DNA of 64,000 nucleotides. Source: Trinickia sp. Y13 (GTDB taxonomy: Bacteria > Pseudomonadota > Gammaproteobacteria > Burkholderiales > Burkholderiaceae). The DNA lies in NCBI RefSeq assembly GCF_029522115.1, contig NZ_JAKWFK010000005.1:363119-427118 (forward strand), written 5' to 3'. Of the stretch, positions 8,470 to 19,141 are shown one piece after another (positions within the stretch are counted from its first letter, which is position 1; each line of letters begins with the position of its first letter). Position numbers and translations under genes: made by a program. The notes under the pieces are model-generated. The model had not been told where the DNA came from. It ran no database searches and worked only from the letters and a program-made list of their open reading frames with translations.

Positions 8470-9540
8470 CTACGAAAGCGCGCCCGACGCCGAGAAATAC
8501 TCTTCGTACTCCTTATCATTGGACTCGCTGCCCGCCCGTTGCTCGCGGAACGCCACGGGCGGCATGCCGTACTGCTTGCGAAACTCGCGGCCCAGATGCG
8601 ACGCGTCGGAGAAGCCGCAACTCGATGCGATATCCGCGACGCTTCTGTCGGAACTCGTCAACAACCAGGCGGCGGTGCGCAGACGCACGTGCTTGGCGAA
8701 GGTCTGCGGCGTCTTTCCCGTTTGCGCCTTGAACAGCCGCTCGAGCTGACGCGGCGAAAGATCGAGCTTGCAGGCCAGCTCCTCGAGCGGCAGCGCGCGC
8801 CCGACATGCTGCTCCATCAACAGAATCGCGCGCTTGATCTTCGGATGCGTAGCCGGTTCGAGCCCCGGCGGATGCGGTTGCGGCGCGTTGCCTTTCTGCA
8901 TTTCGCCCACGAGCAAGATGCGCAGCGCCTTCTGCACCGTCGAATGCTCGAAGTGCCGCAGCAGGATGGCCGCGGCGACGTCGATCGAAGCCCGCCCGCC
9001 GGAGCACGTGATGCGCCGCCGATCGATCACGAACAGGCGGTCGGCTACGAGCATCTCGGCGTTTGCCGACGGGAAGCGCTCGATGAAATCCCAGTAGTGA
9101 AACCAGCTCACGCACACGCGGTGGCCCTCGAGCACGCCCGCTCGCATCAGCGTGAAGACGCCCGTGCAAATCCCGACTATCGTGGCGCCGCCGCTTGCGG
9201 CGCGCCGAATGAAGGCCAGCGTTTCGTCATCCGCTTGTGGCCCGGAATGCAGCAGCCCGCCCACCACGACGACGTAGTCGAACGGCTCAGCCTCGTCGAA
9301 TGTCTCCCACGGCGTGATCTGAATGCCGCAACTCGCGCGCACGGGCGCGAGCGCCTTGCCGACGACGCTCCAAGCGCACCGGACGGGCTTGCTGAAATCG
9401 CTATCGTCGGCCGAAAGCCGCAGCATATCGACGAAGCCGGAAAACGCCGTCAGCGTGAAATTGGGCAGCAACACGATGCCGAAGCGGATGCGCTCTCGCG
9501 AGAGGGGTGAAACGAGCGGTGACGGATCGACGGCGTTCAT
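8470..9540 (-). CDS. GlxA-family AraC regulator divergent from the sarcosine operon (SouR-like)
   Basis: A protein of about 356 residues with an N-terminal DJ-1/PfpI-type sensor domain (IRFGIVLLPNFTLTAFSGFVDMLRL, VGICTGVFTL) and a C-terminal AraC DNA-binding domain (LDLSPRQLERLF, CGFSDASHLGREFRKQYGMPP). The ATG at 9540 fits the family N-terminus; in-frame starts at 9564 and 9648 exist and none has a clear ribosome-binding site. It is divergent from sdaA-soxBDAG. In Pseudomonas a regulator of this family, SouR, senses sarcosine and activates the sarcosine oxidase genes; from position and family I infer the same role here, but the sequence alone does not show the ligand. Confidence 0.8.
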   Translation of the reverse strand: MNAVDPSPLVSPLSRERIRFGIVLLPNFTLTAFSGFVDMLRLSADDSDFSKPVRCAWSVVGKALAPVRASCGIQITPWETFDEAEPFDYVVVVGGLLHSGPQADDETLAFIRRAASGGATIVGICTGVFTLMRAGVLEGHRVCVSWFHYWDFIERFPSANAEMLVADRLFVIDRRRITCSGGRASIDVAAAILLRHFEHSTVQKALRILLVGEMQKGNAPQPHPPGLEPATHPKIKRAILLMEQHVGRALPLEELACKLDLSPRQLERLFKAQTGKTPQTFAKHVRLRTAAWLLTSSDRSVADIASSCGFSDASHLGREFRKQYGMPPVAFREQRAGSESNDKEYEEYFSASGALS

Positions 9541-9601
9541 GCGAATGAAGCTAATGAAGCTCATGAAGAATAGAGGGACCCAACCAGCGGCGTATGCATA
9601 C

Positions 9602-9629
9602 AGCGTCGCCGCAGTGCACCTGCGACGCT
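9602..9629. repeat. Inverted repeat in regulator/sdaA gap
   Basis: AGCGTCGC at 9602-9609 and GCGACGCT at 9622-9629 form a perfect 8-bp inverted repeat with a 12-base spacer containing GTGCAC. A T-rich run (TGTTTTT) follows. It could be an operator or a stem-loop in the regulator's leader. Confidence 0.4.
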
Positions 9630-9800
9630 TGTGTTTTTCCGCCGCCAATCATAGTTCAAACGCACGCAATGGCCTATTGGCTCGGCGTTTGGCGGCGGCA
9701 TCCCAAGGCGATGCCGTTTTTGTTCTATCGGGGAATTTTACGCTTTGGTGTACTTGAGTCCATGCGTAGCGGCCCGAATCCGCGTAAATCGTCTCTCTCA

Positions 9801-9835
9801 ACGATCGAGCGATCAACCGAAACGATCGAACGATC
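9801..9835 (+). promoter_or_regulatory. 21-bp-phased direct repeat upstream of sdaA
   Basis: ACGATCGAGCGATC (9801-9814) is repeated as ACGATCGAACGATC (9822-9835), 13 of 14 bases the same and exactly 21 bp apart. The phase is that expected for an AraC-type dimer. The site ends only 18 bases before the sdaA ATG, which is close for an activator site, so it could also be a repressor site or chance. Confidence 0.4.
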
Positions 9836-9853
9836 CCAACGCGAGGCAGCCCC

Positions 9854-11239
<1,386 letters not shown>

Positions 11240-11261
11240 TCGACCCATCGGGACCACCGCT

Positions 11262-12506
11262 ATGAGCCGCTTTTCGATATTCAGTCTGGTGCGCAACGGG
11301 TTGTCGTACCACGAGAACTGGGAGCGCCAATGGCGCAGCCCCGAACCCAAGCGCGAGTACGACGTCGTGATCGTCGGCGGAGGCGGGCACGGCCTTGCCA
11401 CAGCCTACTACCTTGCCAAGGAGCACGGCGTGCGCAATATCGCCGTGCTCGAAAAAGGTTGGATCGGCGGCGGCAATACGGCGCGCAATACGACGATCAT
11501 TCGCTCGAACTATCTGTGGGACGAATCGGCCGCGCTCTATGAGAAGGCGATGAAGCTTTGGGAAGGGCTGTCGCAAGACGTCAACTACAACGTCATGTTC
11601 AGCCAGCGCGGCGTGATGAATTTGGCCCATACGCTGCAGGACGTGCGCGATACGCAGCGGCGCGTGAACGCGAACCGCCTGAATGGCGTCGACGCCGAAT
11701 TCCTGACGCCCGAGCAGATCAAGGAGATCGAGCCGACGATCAACCTGAACGCCCGCTATCCGGTGCTCGGCGCGTCGTTCCAACGGCGCGGCGGCGTGGC
11801 GCGGCACGATGCGGTGGCTTGGGGTTTCGCCCGCGGCGCGGACGCGCATGGCGTCGACATCATCCAAAACTGCCAGGTGACGGGCATTCGCCGACAAGGC
11901 GGCGCCGTGGTCGGCGTCGATACGGTGAAGGGCTTCATCAAGGCGAAGAAGGTGGCCGTGGTTGCCGCGGGCAACACCACCACGCTCGCCGACATGGCGG
12001 GCGTGCGCTTGCCGCTCGAGAGCCACCCGCTGCAGGCGCTCGTGTCCGAGCCGATCAAGCCCGTGGTCAATACCGTCGTGATGTCCAACGCGGTGCATGC
12101 GTATATCAGCCAATCCGACAAGGGCGATCTCGTGATCGGCGCGGGCATCGATCAATACACCGGGTTTGGGCAGCGCGGCAGCTTTCATGTCATCGAAGGC
12201 ACGCTGGAGGCCATCGTCGAAATGTTCCCCGTGTTCTCGCGCGTGCGCATGAACCGGCAGTGGGGCGGCATCGTCGATGTCTCGCCCGACGCCTGCCCGA
12301 TCATCAGCAAGACCGATGTCAAGGGGCTCTATTTCAACTGCGGATGGGGGACGGGCGGCTTCAAGGCGACGCCCGGATCGGGGTGGGTGTTCGCGCACAC
12401 GATCGCGAACGATGCGCCGCATCCGCTGAACGCGCCGTTCTCGCTCGATCGTTTCTATACGGGCCACCTCATCGACGAGCACGGCGCTGCCGCCGTCGCG
12501 CATTGA
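11262..12506 (+). CDS. soxB: Sarcosine oxidase beta subunit
   Basis: A 414-residue subunit of heterotetrameric sarcosine oxidase. It begins with the typical [18 protein letters not shown] and has a FAD-binding Rossmann motif [18 protein letters not shown] near residue 36. The C-terminal [18 protein letters not shown] is characteristic. In the family this subunit carries noncovalent FAD and covalent FMN and is where sarcosine is oxidised. It follows sdaA by 22 bases and precedes soxD by 24. Confidence 0.95.
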   Translation: MSRFSIFSLVRNGLSYHENWERQWRSPEPKREYDVVIVGGGGHGLATAYYLAKEHGVRNIAVLEKGWIGGGNTARNTTIIRSNYLWDESAALYEKAMKLWEGLSQDVNYNVMFSQRGVMNLAHTLQDVRDTQRRVNANRLNGVDAEFLTPEQIKEIEPTINLNARYPVLGASFQRRGGVARHDAVAWGFARGADAHGVDIIQNCQVTGIRRQGGAVVGVDTVKGFIKAKKVAVVAAGNTTTLADMAGVRLPLESHPLQALVSEPIKPVVNTVVMSNAVHAYISQSDKGDLVIGAGIDQYTGFGQRGSFHVIEGTLEAIVEMFPVFSRVRMNRQWGGIVDVSPDACPIISKTDVKGLYFNCGWGTGGFKATPGSGWVFAHTIANDAPHPLNAPFSLDRFYTGHLIDEHGAAAVAH

Positions 12507-12530
12507 CGCACCGCTACGAAGGAGAATCAC

Positions 12531-12854
12531 ATGTTGCTGATCGAATGCCCTTGGTGCGGGCCGCGCGCCGAAAGCGAGTTTTCCTGCGGCGGCGAGGCCG
12601 ATATTGCACGCCCGTTGGAGCCCGAGAAACTGAGCGATCGCGAGTGGGGCGATTACCTGTTCATGCGTAAGAATCCACGCGGCGTGCATCGCGAGCAATG
12701 GCTGCATGCGCAAGGCTGCCGGCGCTGGTTCATGGCCACTCGCGATACCGTGAGCTATGCGTTCCACGGCTATGAAACGTTCGGGGGCGCGGCAGCGCCG
12801 GGCGCGAGTGAGCCGAACGGGTCTGCGCGCAAGAACACGCAAGGGGGCAAATAA
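12531..12854 (+). CDS. soxD: Sarcosine oxidase delta subunit
   Basis: A 107-residue subunit. It starts MLLIECPWCGPRAESEFSCGGEA, with a CPWCG cysteine pair that in the family binds zinc, and has the conserved core DYLFMRKNPRGVHREQWLHAQGCRRWF. The C-terminal tail is low-complexity and hydrophilic, longer than in many relatives. A GAAGGAG ribosome-binding site lies upstream. It ends one base before the soxA start. Confidence 0.93.
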   Translation: MLLIECPWCGPRAESEFSCGGEADIARPLEPEKLSDREWGDYLFMRKNPRGVHREQWLHAQGCRRWFMATRDTVSYAFHGYETFGGAAAPGASEPNGSARKNTQGGK

Positions 12855-12855
12855 C

Positions 12856-15800
12856 ATGAGCAATCAAAAAGATCGCTTGGCGACCGGCGGCCGGGTCAAC
12901 CGGGCGATTCCGCTGACGTTTACGTTCAACGGCCGGACCTATCAGGGCTATCAAGGCGATACGCTCGCCTCGGCGCTACTCGCCAACGGCGTGCGTTTCG
13001 TTGCGCGAAGCTGGAAGTATCACCGGCCGCGCGGCATCGTGACGGCCGGCGTGGAAGAGCCGAACGCGATCGTTCAACTCGAGAACGGGGCGTACACCGT
13101 GCCGAATGCGCGCGCGACCGAAGTCGAGTTGTATCAAGGGCTCGTTGCGCGCAGCGTCAATGCCGAGCCTTCCTTGGAGAACGACAAGCTCGCCATCAAT
13201 CAAAAGATCGCGCGCTTCATTCCGGCAGGTTTTTACTACAAGACCTTCATGTGGCCGCGCAAGTGGTGGCCGAAGTACGAGGAGAAGATTCGCGAAGCCG
13301 CCGGCCTGGGCAAGGCACCCGATACGCCCGACGCCGATCGCTATGACAAGTGCTTCGCTCATTGCGATGTGCTCGTCGTCGGCGGCGGTCCGGCAGGGCT
13401 CGCCGCGGCCCATGCGGCAGGCAGCGCCGGCGCGCGCGTGATCCTCGTCGACGATCAGCGCGAGCTGGGCGGCTCGCTCCTTTCCTGCCGTGCGCAGATC
13501 GACGGAAAAAGCGCGGTGCAGTGGGTCGAGAAGATCGAACATGCGCTCGCTCAGATGCCCGACGTCAAAGTGCTCTCGCGCAGCACCGCGTTCGGCTATC
13601 AAGATCACAATCTCGTGACCGTCGTGCAGCGGCTGACCGATCACTTGCCCGTGTCGATGCGCAAGGGTACGCGAGAACTGGTTTGGAAGATTCGCGCCAA
13701 ACGCGTGATCCTGGCCACGGGTGCGCACGAGCGGCCGCTCGTGTTCGGCAACAACGATCTGCCCGGGATCATGCTGGCGTCGGCCGTGTCGACGTATATC
13801 CATCGCTACGGCGTGCTTCCGGGACGCGAGGCGGTCGTCTTCACGAATAACGACGACGGCTATCAATGCGCGCTCGATTTGAGATCGAGCGGCGCGAAGG
13901 TCACGGTGGTGGATCCGCGTGCTCAAAGCGATGGCTCGCTGCCCGCCGCGGCGCGCCGTCACGGCGTGGTCGTGATGACGGGCGCCGTGATCAATCAAGC
14001 TGCCGGCAAGCGTCAGGTGACCTCGGTCGAAGTCGCGTCGTTCGCGGGCGGCAAAGTGGGCGGGACCGTCGCGAATTTGTCGTGCGATCTCGTGGCGATG
14101 TCGGGCGGATGGAGCCCTGTGCTGCACCTGTTCGCGCAGTCGGGCGGCAAGGCGCATTGGCATGACGAGAAAGCCTGCTTCGTGCCGGGCAAGGGCATGC
14201 AGCCCGAAGTCAGCGTGGGTGCGGCATCGGGCGAATTCGGGCTCGCGCGCGGCGTGCGCTTTGCAATCGACGCTGGTGTCGAGGCTGCGCGTGCGCTCGG
14301 TTTCAAGGGCGCCTCGCGCCCCGCGTCGCCGCAAGTGGCCGATATCAAGGAATCGAAGATGCTTCCGCTGTGGCTCGTCGGTAGCCATGAGCGCGCGTCG
14401 CGCGGGCCGAAGCAGTTCGTCGATTTTCAAAACGACGTGTCGGCGGCCGACATTCTGCTTGCCGCGCGTGAAGGCTTCGAATCGGTCGAGCACGTCAAGC
14501 GTTATACGGCGATGGGTTTCGGCACGGATCAAGGCAAGCTTGGCAACATCAACGGCATGGCGATTCTCGCCCAGGCGCTTGGCAAGACGATTCCCGAAAC
14601 CGGGACGACGACGTTCCGCCCCAATTACACGCCGGTCACTTTCGGCGCGATCGCGGGCCGCGAGATCGGCGACTTCATCGATCCGATCCGCAAGACCTGC
14701 ATTCATGAATGGCATGTCGAGCATGGCGCATTGTTCGAGGACGTGGGCAACTGGAAGCGCCCTTGGTACTTCCCGAAAGCCGGCGAGGATCTGCATGCCG
14801 CGGTTGCCCGCGAATGCCTCGCGGTGCGAACGAGTGTCGGCATCATGGACGCTTCGACCCTCGGCAAGATCGACGTGCAGGGTCCCGACGCGGCAAAGCT
14901 GTTGAACTGGGTGTACACGAACCCCTGGTCGAAGCTCGAAGTGGGCAAGTGCCGCTACGGCTTGATGCTCGACGAGAACGGCATGGTGTTCGACGATGGC
15001 GTAACCGCGCGCTTGGGCGAGCAACACTATCTGATGTCGACGACTTCCGGCGGCGCCGCACGCGTGCTGACCTGGCTCGAGCGTTGGGTGCAAACCGAAT
15101 GGCCCGACATGAAGGTGCGTATGACGTCGGTGACCGACCACTTCGCCACGTTTGCGGTGGTTGGCCCCAACAGCCGCAAGGTGCTGCGCAAGGTATGCCG
15201 AGACGTCGATTTTTCGAACGAAGCGTTCCCGTTCATGACGTTCCGGGAGGGGAAGGTTGCCGATGTTCCCGCACGCATCATGCGCATCAGCTTCTCGGGC
15301 GAGCTCGCCTACGAGGTCAACGTGCCGGCCAACGCAGGTCGCGCGGTCTGGGAAGCGTTGATGGCGGCGGGCCAAGAGTTCGACATCACGCCTTACGGCA
15401 CCGAGACGATGCACGTTCTGCGTGCCGAGAAGGGCTACATCATCGTCGGCCAAGATACCGACGGTTCGATGACGCCGTTCGACTTGGGCATGGGTGGTCT
15501 CGTGGCCAAGACGAAGGATTGCCTCGGCAAGCGTTCGCTCACGCGCTCAGATACGGCGAAGGAGGGCCGCAAACAATTGGTAGGGCTCCTAACGGACGAT
15601 CCTTCGTACGTCCTGCCCGAAGGCAGCCAGATCTTGCCGCAGGGCGTCAACGGACCGGCTGCGAACCAAGTCGCCACGGAACCCGTGCCGATGCTCGGGC
15701 ACGTGACGTCGAGCTACTACAGCCCGATTCTGAAGCGCTCGATCGCCATGGCCGTGGTGAAGGGCGGGCTCGGCAAGATGGGGCAGAAGGTATCGATCGA

Positions 15801-15882
15801 TCTGAACGGCAAATCGATGGCGGCGACGATTGCGAGCCCCGTCTTCTATGACGTCGAAGGAGTGCGTCAACATGTGGAATGA
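12856..15882 (+). CDS. soxA: Sarcosine oxidase alpha subunit
   Basis: A 1008-residue subunit. An N-terminal 2Fe-2S-fold-like domain (FNGRTYQGYQGDTLASALLANG) is followed by a Rossmann domain (VLVVGGGPAGLAAAHAAG, about residue 175) that binds NAD, and a C-terminal GcvT-like tetrahydrofolate domain (HEWHVEHGALFEDVGNWKRPWYF). The GcvT-like domain passes the demethylation product to tetrahydrofolate as 5,10-methylene-THF. The start at 12856 is chosen by family fit; a longer frame from 12757 lies inside soxD. A long open frame on the opposite strand (12976-15453) is a shadow. Confidence 0.95.
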   Translation: MSNQKDRLATGGRVNRAIPLTFTFNGRTYQGYQGDTLASALLANGVRFVARSWKYHRPRGIVTAGVEEPNAIVQLENGAYTVPNARATEVELYQGLVARSVNAEPSLENDKLAINQKIARFIPAGFYYKTFMWPRKWWPKYEEKIREAAGLGKAPDTPDADRYDKCFAHCDVLVVGGGPAGLAAAHAAGSAGARVILVDDQRELGGSLLSCRAQIDGKSAVQWVEKIEHALAQMPDVKVLSRSTAFGYQDHNLVTVVQRLTDHLPVSMRKGTRELVWKIRAKRVILATGAHERPLVFGNNDLPGIMLASAVSTYIHRYGVLPGREAVVFTNNDDGYQCALDLRSSGAKVTVVDPRAQSDGSLPAAARRHGVVVMTGAVINQAAGKRQVTSVEVASFAGGKVGGTVANLSCDLVAMSGGWSPVLHLFAQSGGKAHWHDEKACFVPGKGMQPEVSVGAASGEFGLARGVRFAIDAGVEAARALGFKGASRPASPQVADIKESKMLPLWLVGSHERASRGPKQFVDFQNDVSAADILLAAREGFESVEHVKRYTAMGFGTDQGKLGNINGMAILAQALGKTIPETGTTTFRPNYTPVTFGAIAGREIGDFIDPIRKTCIHEWHVEHGALFEDVGNWKRPWYFPKAGEDLHAAVARECLAVRTSVGIMDASTLGKIDVQGPDAAKLLNWVYTNPWSKLEVGKCRYGLMLDENGMVFDDGVTARLGEQHYLMSTTSGGAARVLTWLERWVQTEWPDMKVRMTSVTDHFATFAVVGPNSRKVLRKVCRDVDFSNEAFPFMTFREGKVADVPARIMRISFSGELAYEVNVPANAGRAVWEALMAAGQEFDITPYGTETMHVLRAEKGYIIVGQDTDGSMTPFDLGMGGLVAKTKDCLGKRSLTRSDTAKEGRKQLVGLLTDDPSYVLPEGSQILPQGVNGPAANQVATEPVPMLGHVTSSYYSPILKRSIAMAVVKGGLGKMGQKVSIDLNGKSMAATIASPVFYDVEGVRQHVE

Positions 15883-16498
15883 AAACCGAAGCAATGCGGC
15901 GGTAGCGGATGTGCGTTCTCCGCTCGAATCGCCCCTCGTCGGCGCACAGGCGCTCCTCGATGCCAATCAGGCGCTGCAGGCGAAGGCGTTTCGCTTGCGC
16001 GAGCGGCCCTTCCTCGATCTGGCAAACCTGCGTGGCGATGCGCGCGATCGCGAGTTCGTCGCCGCCGTGGAGCGCGCGATCGGGGTTCGCCTGCCGGTCA
16101 AGCCGAACACGGTCGCTAAAGGCGCGGAGTATGACGTGCTTTGGCTCGGGCCGGACGAATGGCTCGTACGGTCGAACGAAGCGCGCACGCCCGAGCTCGA
16201 AGCGAAACTGCGCAGGGCGATGGGCACGCTGTTCGCGTCGGCCGTGGACGTCGGCAGCGGCTATACCGTGTTGGAGGCTAGCGGCGATCGCGTGCGGGAT
16301 GTGATCGCCCGCGGGTGCCCGCTCGATCTGCACCCGCAGGTGCTGCAGCCGGGTCAATGCGCGCAGAGTCATTACTTCAAGGCGTCGATCATCCTGATCC
16401 CGACTGCCTACGATGCGTTCGAGCTGGTCGTGCGCCGCAGCTTTGCCGACTACTTCTGCCGCATCATGCTCGACGCGGCCGCGCCGATCGTATCGTGA
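15872..16498 (+). CDS. soxG: Sarcosine oxidase gamma subunit
   Basis: A 208-residue subunit with SPLVGAQALL and FLDLANLRGDARDREFVAAVERAIGVRLP, patterns of the SoxG family, and the ending FELVVRRSFADYFCRIMLDAA. The start at 15872 has a GAAGGAG site at 15856-15862 and overlaps the soxA end by 11 bases. The subunit has a GcvT-like fold without known cofactor and completes the BDAG enzyme. Confidence 0.92.
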   Translation: MWNENRSNAAVADVRSPLESPLVGAQALLDANQALQAKAFRLRERPFLDLANLRGDARDREFVAAVERAIGVRLPVKPNTVAKGAEYDVLWLGPDEWLVRSNEARTPELEAKLRRAMGTLFASAVDVGSGYTVLEASGDRVRDVIARGCPLDLHPQVLQPGQCAQSHYFKASIILIPTAYDAFELVVRRSFADYFCRIMLDAAAPIVS

Positions 16499-16980
16499 AG
16501 CCGAGCGAGCCTTTCGCCGTCGACGCGGCGCTCTGGCGCGGCGCCGCCCCTCTTCCGGGGCGCGGCGGGCGCGGATGGTCCGTGTTCGTCGAGGGGCTGG
16601 AGGCGCACACGCGCGTCGGCATTCACGCGCATGAGCATGATGCGCCTCAGCCGGTCATGATCGATGCCCGGCTGGGGTATCGATGCGCGCCGGCGGAAAC
16701 GGATGCCCACGAATGGATCGACTACGAGCAGTATTGCGAACGCTTGACGCGGTTCTTGGAAATGAAGCCGCATACGAGGTTGCTCGAAACGCTGGCGATG
16801 GAGCTGGCGGCGCTCTCGTTCGAGCAGTGGGGCGCACTCGATACCGTTACGCTGGTGCTGTATAAGCCGAAGATTCGGCCTGGCACGCAGCGTATCGGCA
16901 TCGAGCTGGATTGGACGCGGGCGGATTACGACGCCCGCCGCCGCACCGACAGCATCAATTCGACTTCGGCTTCTGCGTAG
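16495..16980 (+). CDS. FolB-like dihydroneopterin aldolase, in the sarcosine oxidase operon
   Basis: A protein of about 161 residues starting at a GTG that overlaps the soxG stop (GTGA, 16495-16498), so translation is coupled. The FolB domain runs from about residue 25: SVFVEGLEAHTRVGIHAHE, then APQPVMIDARLGY, RLLETLAMELA and LVLYKPKIRPG. The glutamate in HAHEHDAPQ and the lysine in YKPK correspond to residues important in dihydroneopterin aldolases, so it looks intact. A folate-synthesis enzyme here may supply tetrahydrofolate for the methylene group made by sarcosine oxidase. Its 3' end overlaps the opposite M1 peptidase gene by 26 bases. Confidence 0.8.
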   Translation: MKPSEPFAVDAALWRGAAPLPGRGGRGWSVFVEGLEAHTRVGIHAHEHDAPQPVMIDARLGYRCAPAETDAHEWIDYEQYCERLTRFLEMKPHTRLLETLAMELAALSFEQWGALDTVTLVLYKPKIRPGTQRIGIELDWTRADYDARRRTDSINSTSASA

Positions 16981-19141
16981 CCTTCAACCGCCCTTGGTAG
17001 AACGGCACGCGGCGAACCACGGTTTGCACCGGCGTGCTCTCGAGACGTTGCATCCGCGCTGCGATGCTCGGCGCGACCGAGATCGAACCGATGCTCTGCT
17101 CGCGTGACGGATCGGCCAGCCCCGCGCCAACCAGCAGATGCGCCTCGAGTTTCAGATTCGTGAGGCGCGGCGGATCTTGCAGCGCGTTGCGTTGGGCCAG
17201 CAGTTGTCCCCAAGCGTTGTCGCCGTAATTGACGACGTAATAGTCTTGCCCGCTCGGATCGGCCAGCACTGCGCCGCAACCGGGCAAACGCACCTGCATG
17301 CTCGTGTCCTTCATCGCGATCGTTTTGCTGTTCGCGAGGTTGTCGCCATAAGCGAGCGTCAGCGGAATCGTCCACTGCGAGCCCGGATAAAGGTTCTTGT
17401 TCGGGAACGGCTGCTGCTTGAGCGAGACGACGGTCTGGTCGCTCGTCATGTCGCATTGCGTTTCCAGCGAGACGAGCGGCACCCCGGTTTGACGCACGAA
17501 GCTGTCGCCGATGGCGTTCATCGGCTCGCCGCCGCTGGCGCGTGACAGCTCGTCCCAGAGCCGCTTGGGCGTGCTGTTGCCGAAGGCATAGTCGGTCAAG
17601 TATTGCTGCAGGCCCTTGCGCATCACGTCCTCGCCCAGATAACCCTCGAACATCTTGAGCACCTGGCCGCCCTTGTCGTAGACGAACGGTGCGGCGTTGA
17701 TGACGAAATCGTTCGACGCCCATGCGTTGAAGTTCGGCTGAATCGGGTAGGAAGTCGAGGCGAGATCGGCCGCGATGATGCGGTATTTGTTCTTGACTTC
17801 CCCCTCCCAACTGAATCGATCCGGGAAGAAGGCGACCTTCGTCTTGTTCTCGAAGAACGTCGCGAACGATTCGTTGAGCCAGACGTCGTCCCACCAATCG
17901 AGCGTGACGAGATCGCCGAACCATTGGTGCGCCGCCTCGTGCGTCAGCACGGTGACGCCATAGTTCGACATCGTCGTGCCCGGCGGGGGCAAGATGTCGT
18001 CGGCGAATTCGAGAATGGCGCCCCAGTTCTCCATGCCGCCGAAATTCAGGTCTTTTTCGGCTTTGAAGGCGTCGTTGGCGGCGATCGTGTCGAACTTCTT
18101 GAGCGGCAAGGGCACGCCCGTGTAGCGGTAGTAGAAATCGAGCGCCTGCTTCGTCTGCTGCATGGCGGGCTTGGCCCAGTCCTTCATGCCCGGCGGCGTG
18201 AAGATCCGCAAATGCAGGCCCTTGCCGTCCGACAGCGGGGTAGAGAAATCGTCCTCCAAGATGTCGAATTGGCCGCCGCCGAAGAACAATAGGTACGAGG
18301 GCATCGGCGGCGTCTTTTCGAACGTGACGCGCTTGTAGCCCTGGTCGACGTCGACTTCGTCCTTCTCGGCTGCGTTGGAGACGACACGCCAGTTTTGCGG
18401 CACGTCCGCGCTGACCTCGTAGGTTGGGCGGAACGCGGGCTCGTCCCAGCCGGGAAACCATTGCCGTGCAAGATCGGATTCGCCTTGCGTGAGTATCGCG
18501 CCGCTGGTTTTGCCGTCGGTCGCTTTCAAGTCGACGCGGAACACGCCTTCGGCGGCCGAGCATCCAGGATACGGGTCGTTGCCGCAGCTGCCGCCCGTCT
18601 TCGTGGCCGGATCGTCGTATGTCTTGAAGTTGATGATGCCCTTCCACTCCATATGCAACGAGTAGGTGCCCGGTGCGATCTGACCGCTCGCGGGGCGCAA
18701 CTGATAGTAGTCGCCGTCGTCTTGCGGCGTCGCAATCAACGGAATGTTCCCCGGTTGCAACATCAGGGCGCCGTTCGTGAACGTGAGCCGGTGCGCAGCC
18801 ACTACGATCGCATTGACGCTCTTGAGCACCTTGATCTCGACGTCAGCGCGCCCGTCGAATGCGTTCAACGCGGGATTGGGCCGGAACCACAGCCGGTAGT
18901 TGACGGGTGTGACGGTGTCCGGCATTTCGACCGGCGCAACGGTCTTGTCGATGCCGGGCGTCGCGGCGACCGGCGTTGCAGGGGAAGTGACGGCTGCGGG
19001 CGGCGTGGAAGGCGTCGTTGCGGCGCCTGCTCGCGTGCCCGCGGCGGACGAGCCGTCTCCTCCGCCGCAACCGGCCAACGCCAGAGCCGCGGCTAGCGAG
19101 ATGCAGTGAAACTTCGTATTGAGTGGAAAGGAAAGGCGCAT
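16955..19141 (-). CDS. M1-family zinc aminopeptidase lipoprotein
   Basis: A 728-residue metallopeptidase. The N-terminus MRLSFPLNTKFHCISLAAALALAGCGGG is a lipoprotein signal (LAGC), followed by an alanine/threonine-rich linker (about 30-70). The M1 fold shows GGMENWGAI and the zinc motif HEAAHQWFGDLV...NESFA, that is HExxH, 18 residues, then E; all catalytic residues are present. It should remove N-terminal residues from peptides at the periplasmic or outer-membrane face. It ends inside the folB-like gene on the other strand, so the two converge with no terminator between them. Confidence 0.92.
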   Translation of the reverse strand: MRLSFPLNTKFHCISLAAALALAGCGGGDGSSAAGTRAGAATTPSTPPAAVTSPATPVAATPGIDKTVAPVEMPDTVTPVNYRLWFRPNPALNAFDGRADVEIKVLKSVNAIVVAAHRLTFTNGALMLQPGNIPLIATPQDDGDYYQLRPASGQIAPGTYSLHMEWKGIINFKTYDDPATKTGGSCGNDPYPGCSAAEGVFRVDLKATDGKTSGAILTQGESDLARQWFPGWDEPAFRPTYEVSADVPQNWRVVSNAAEKDEVDVDQGYKRVTFEKTPPMPSYLLFFGGGQFDILEDDFSTPLSDGKGLHLRIFTPPGMKDWAKPAMQQTKQALDFYYRYTGVPLPLKKFDTIAANDAFKAEKDLNFGGMENWGAILEFADDILPPPGTTMSNYGVTVLTHEAAHQWFGDLVTLDWWDDVWLNESFATFFENKTKVAFFPDRFSWEGEVKNKYRIIAADLASTSYPIQPNFNAWASNDFVINAAPFVYDKGGQVLKMFEGYLGEDVMRKGLQQYLTDYAFGNSTPKRLWDELSRASGGEPMNAIGDSFVRQTGVPLVSLETQCDMTSDQTVVSLKQQPFPNKNLYPGSQWTIPLTLAYGDNLANSKTIAMKDTSMQVRLPGCGAVLADPSGQDYYVVNYGDNAWGQLLAQRNALQDPPRLTNLKLEAHLLVGAGLADPSREQSIGSISVAPSIAARMQRLESTPVQTVVRRVPFYQGRLKATQKPKSN

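Larger units (their letters stand above)
9541..9853. promoter_or_regulatory. Divergent promoter region, regulator / sdaA-sox operon
   Basis: This 313-base gap must hold the promoters of the SouR-like regulator and the sdaA-sox operon. Two structures are visible and listed separately: an inverted repeat at 9602-9629 and a direct repeat at 9801-9835. The GTGTCG-type repeat found at the choV, fdhA and glyA promoters is not present here, which fits control by a different regulator. Confidence 0.5.

Noticed and set aside
9541..9853. Glycine or serine-linked riboswitch before sdaA
   Set aside because: No aptamer-like core was seen; only repeats that look like protein sites.
12976..15453. An 825-residue open frame opposite soxA
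   Set aside because: It lies fully opposite a certain gene, has no family features, is rich in Arg, Ala, Asp and His, and comes from codon bias in GC-rich DNA. The same holds for 41635-43710 opposite dgcA.
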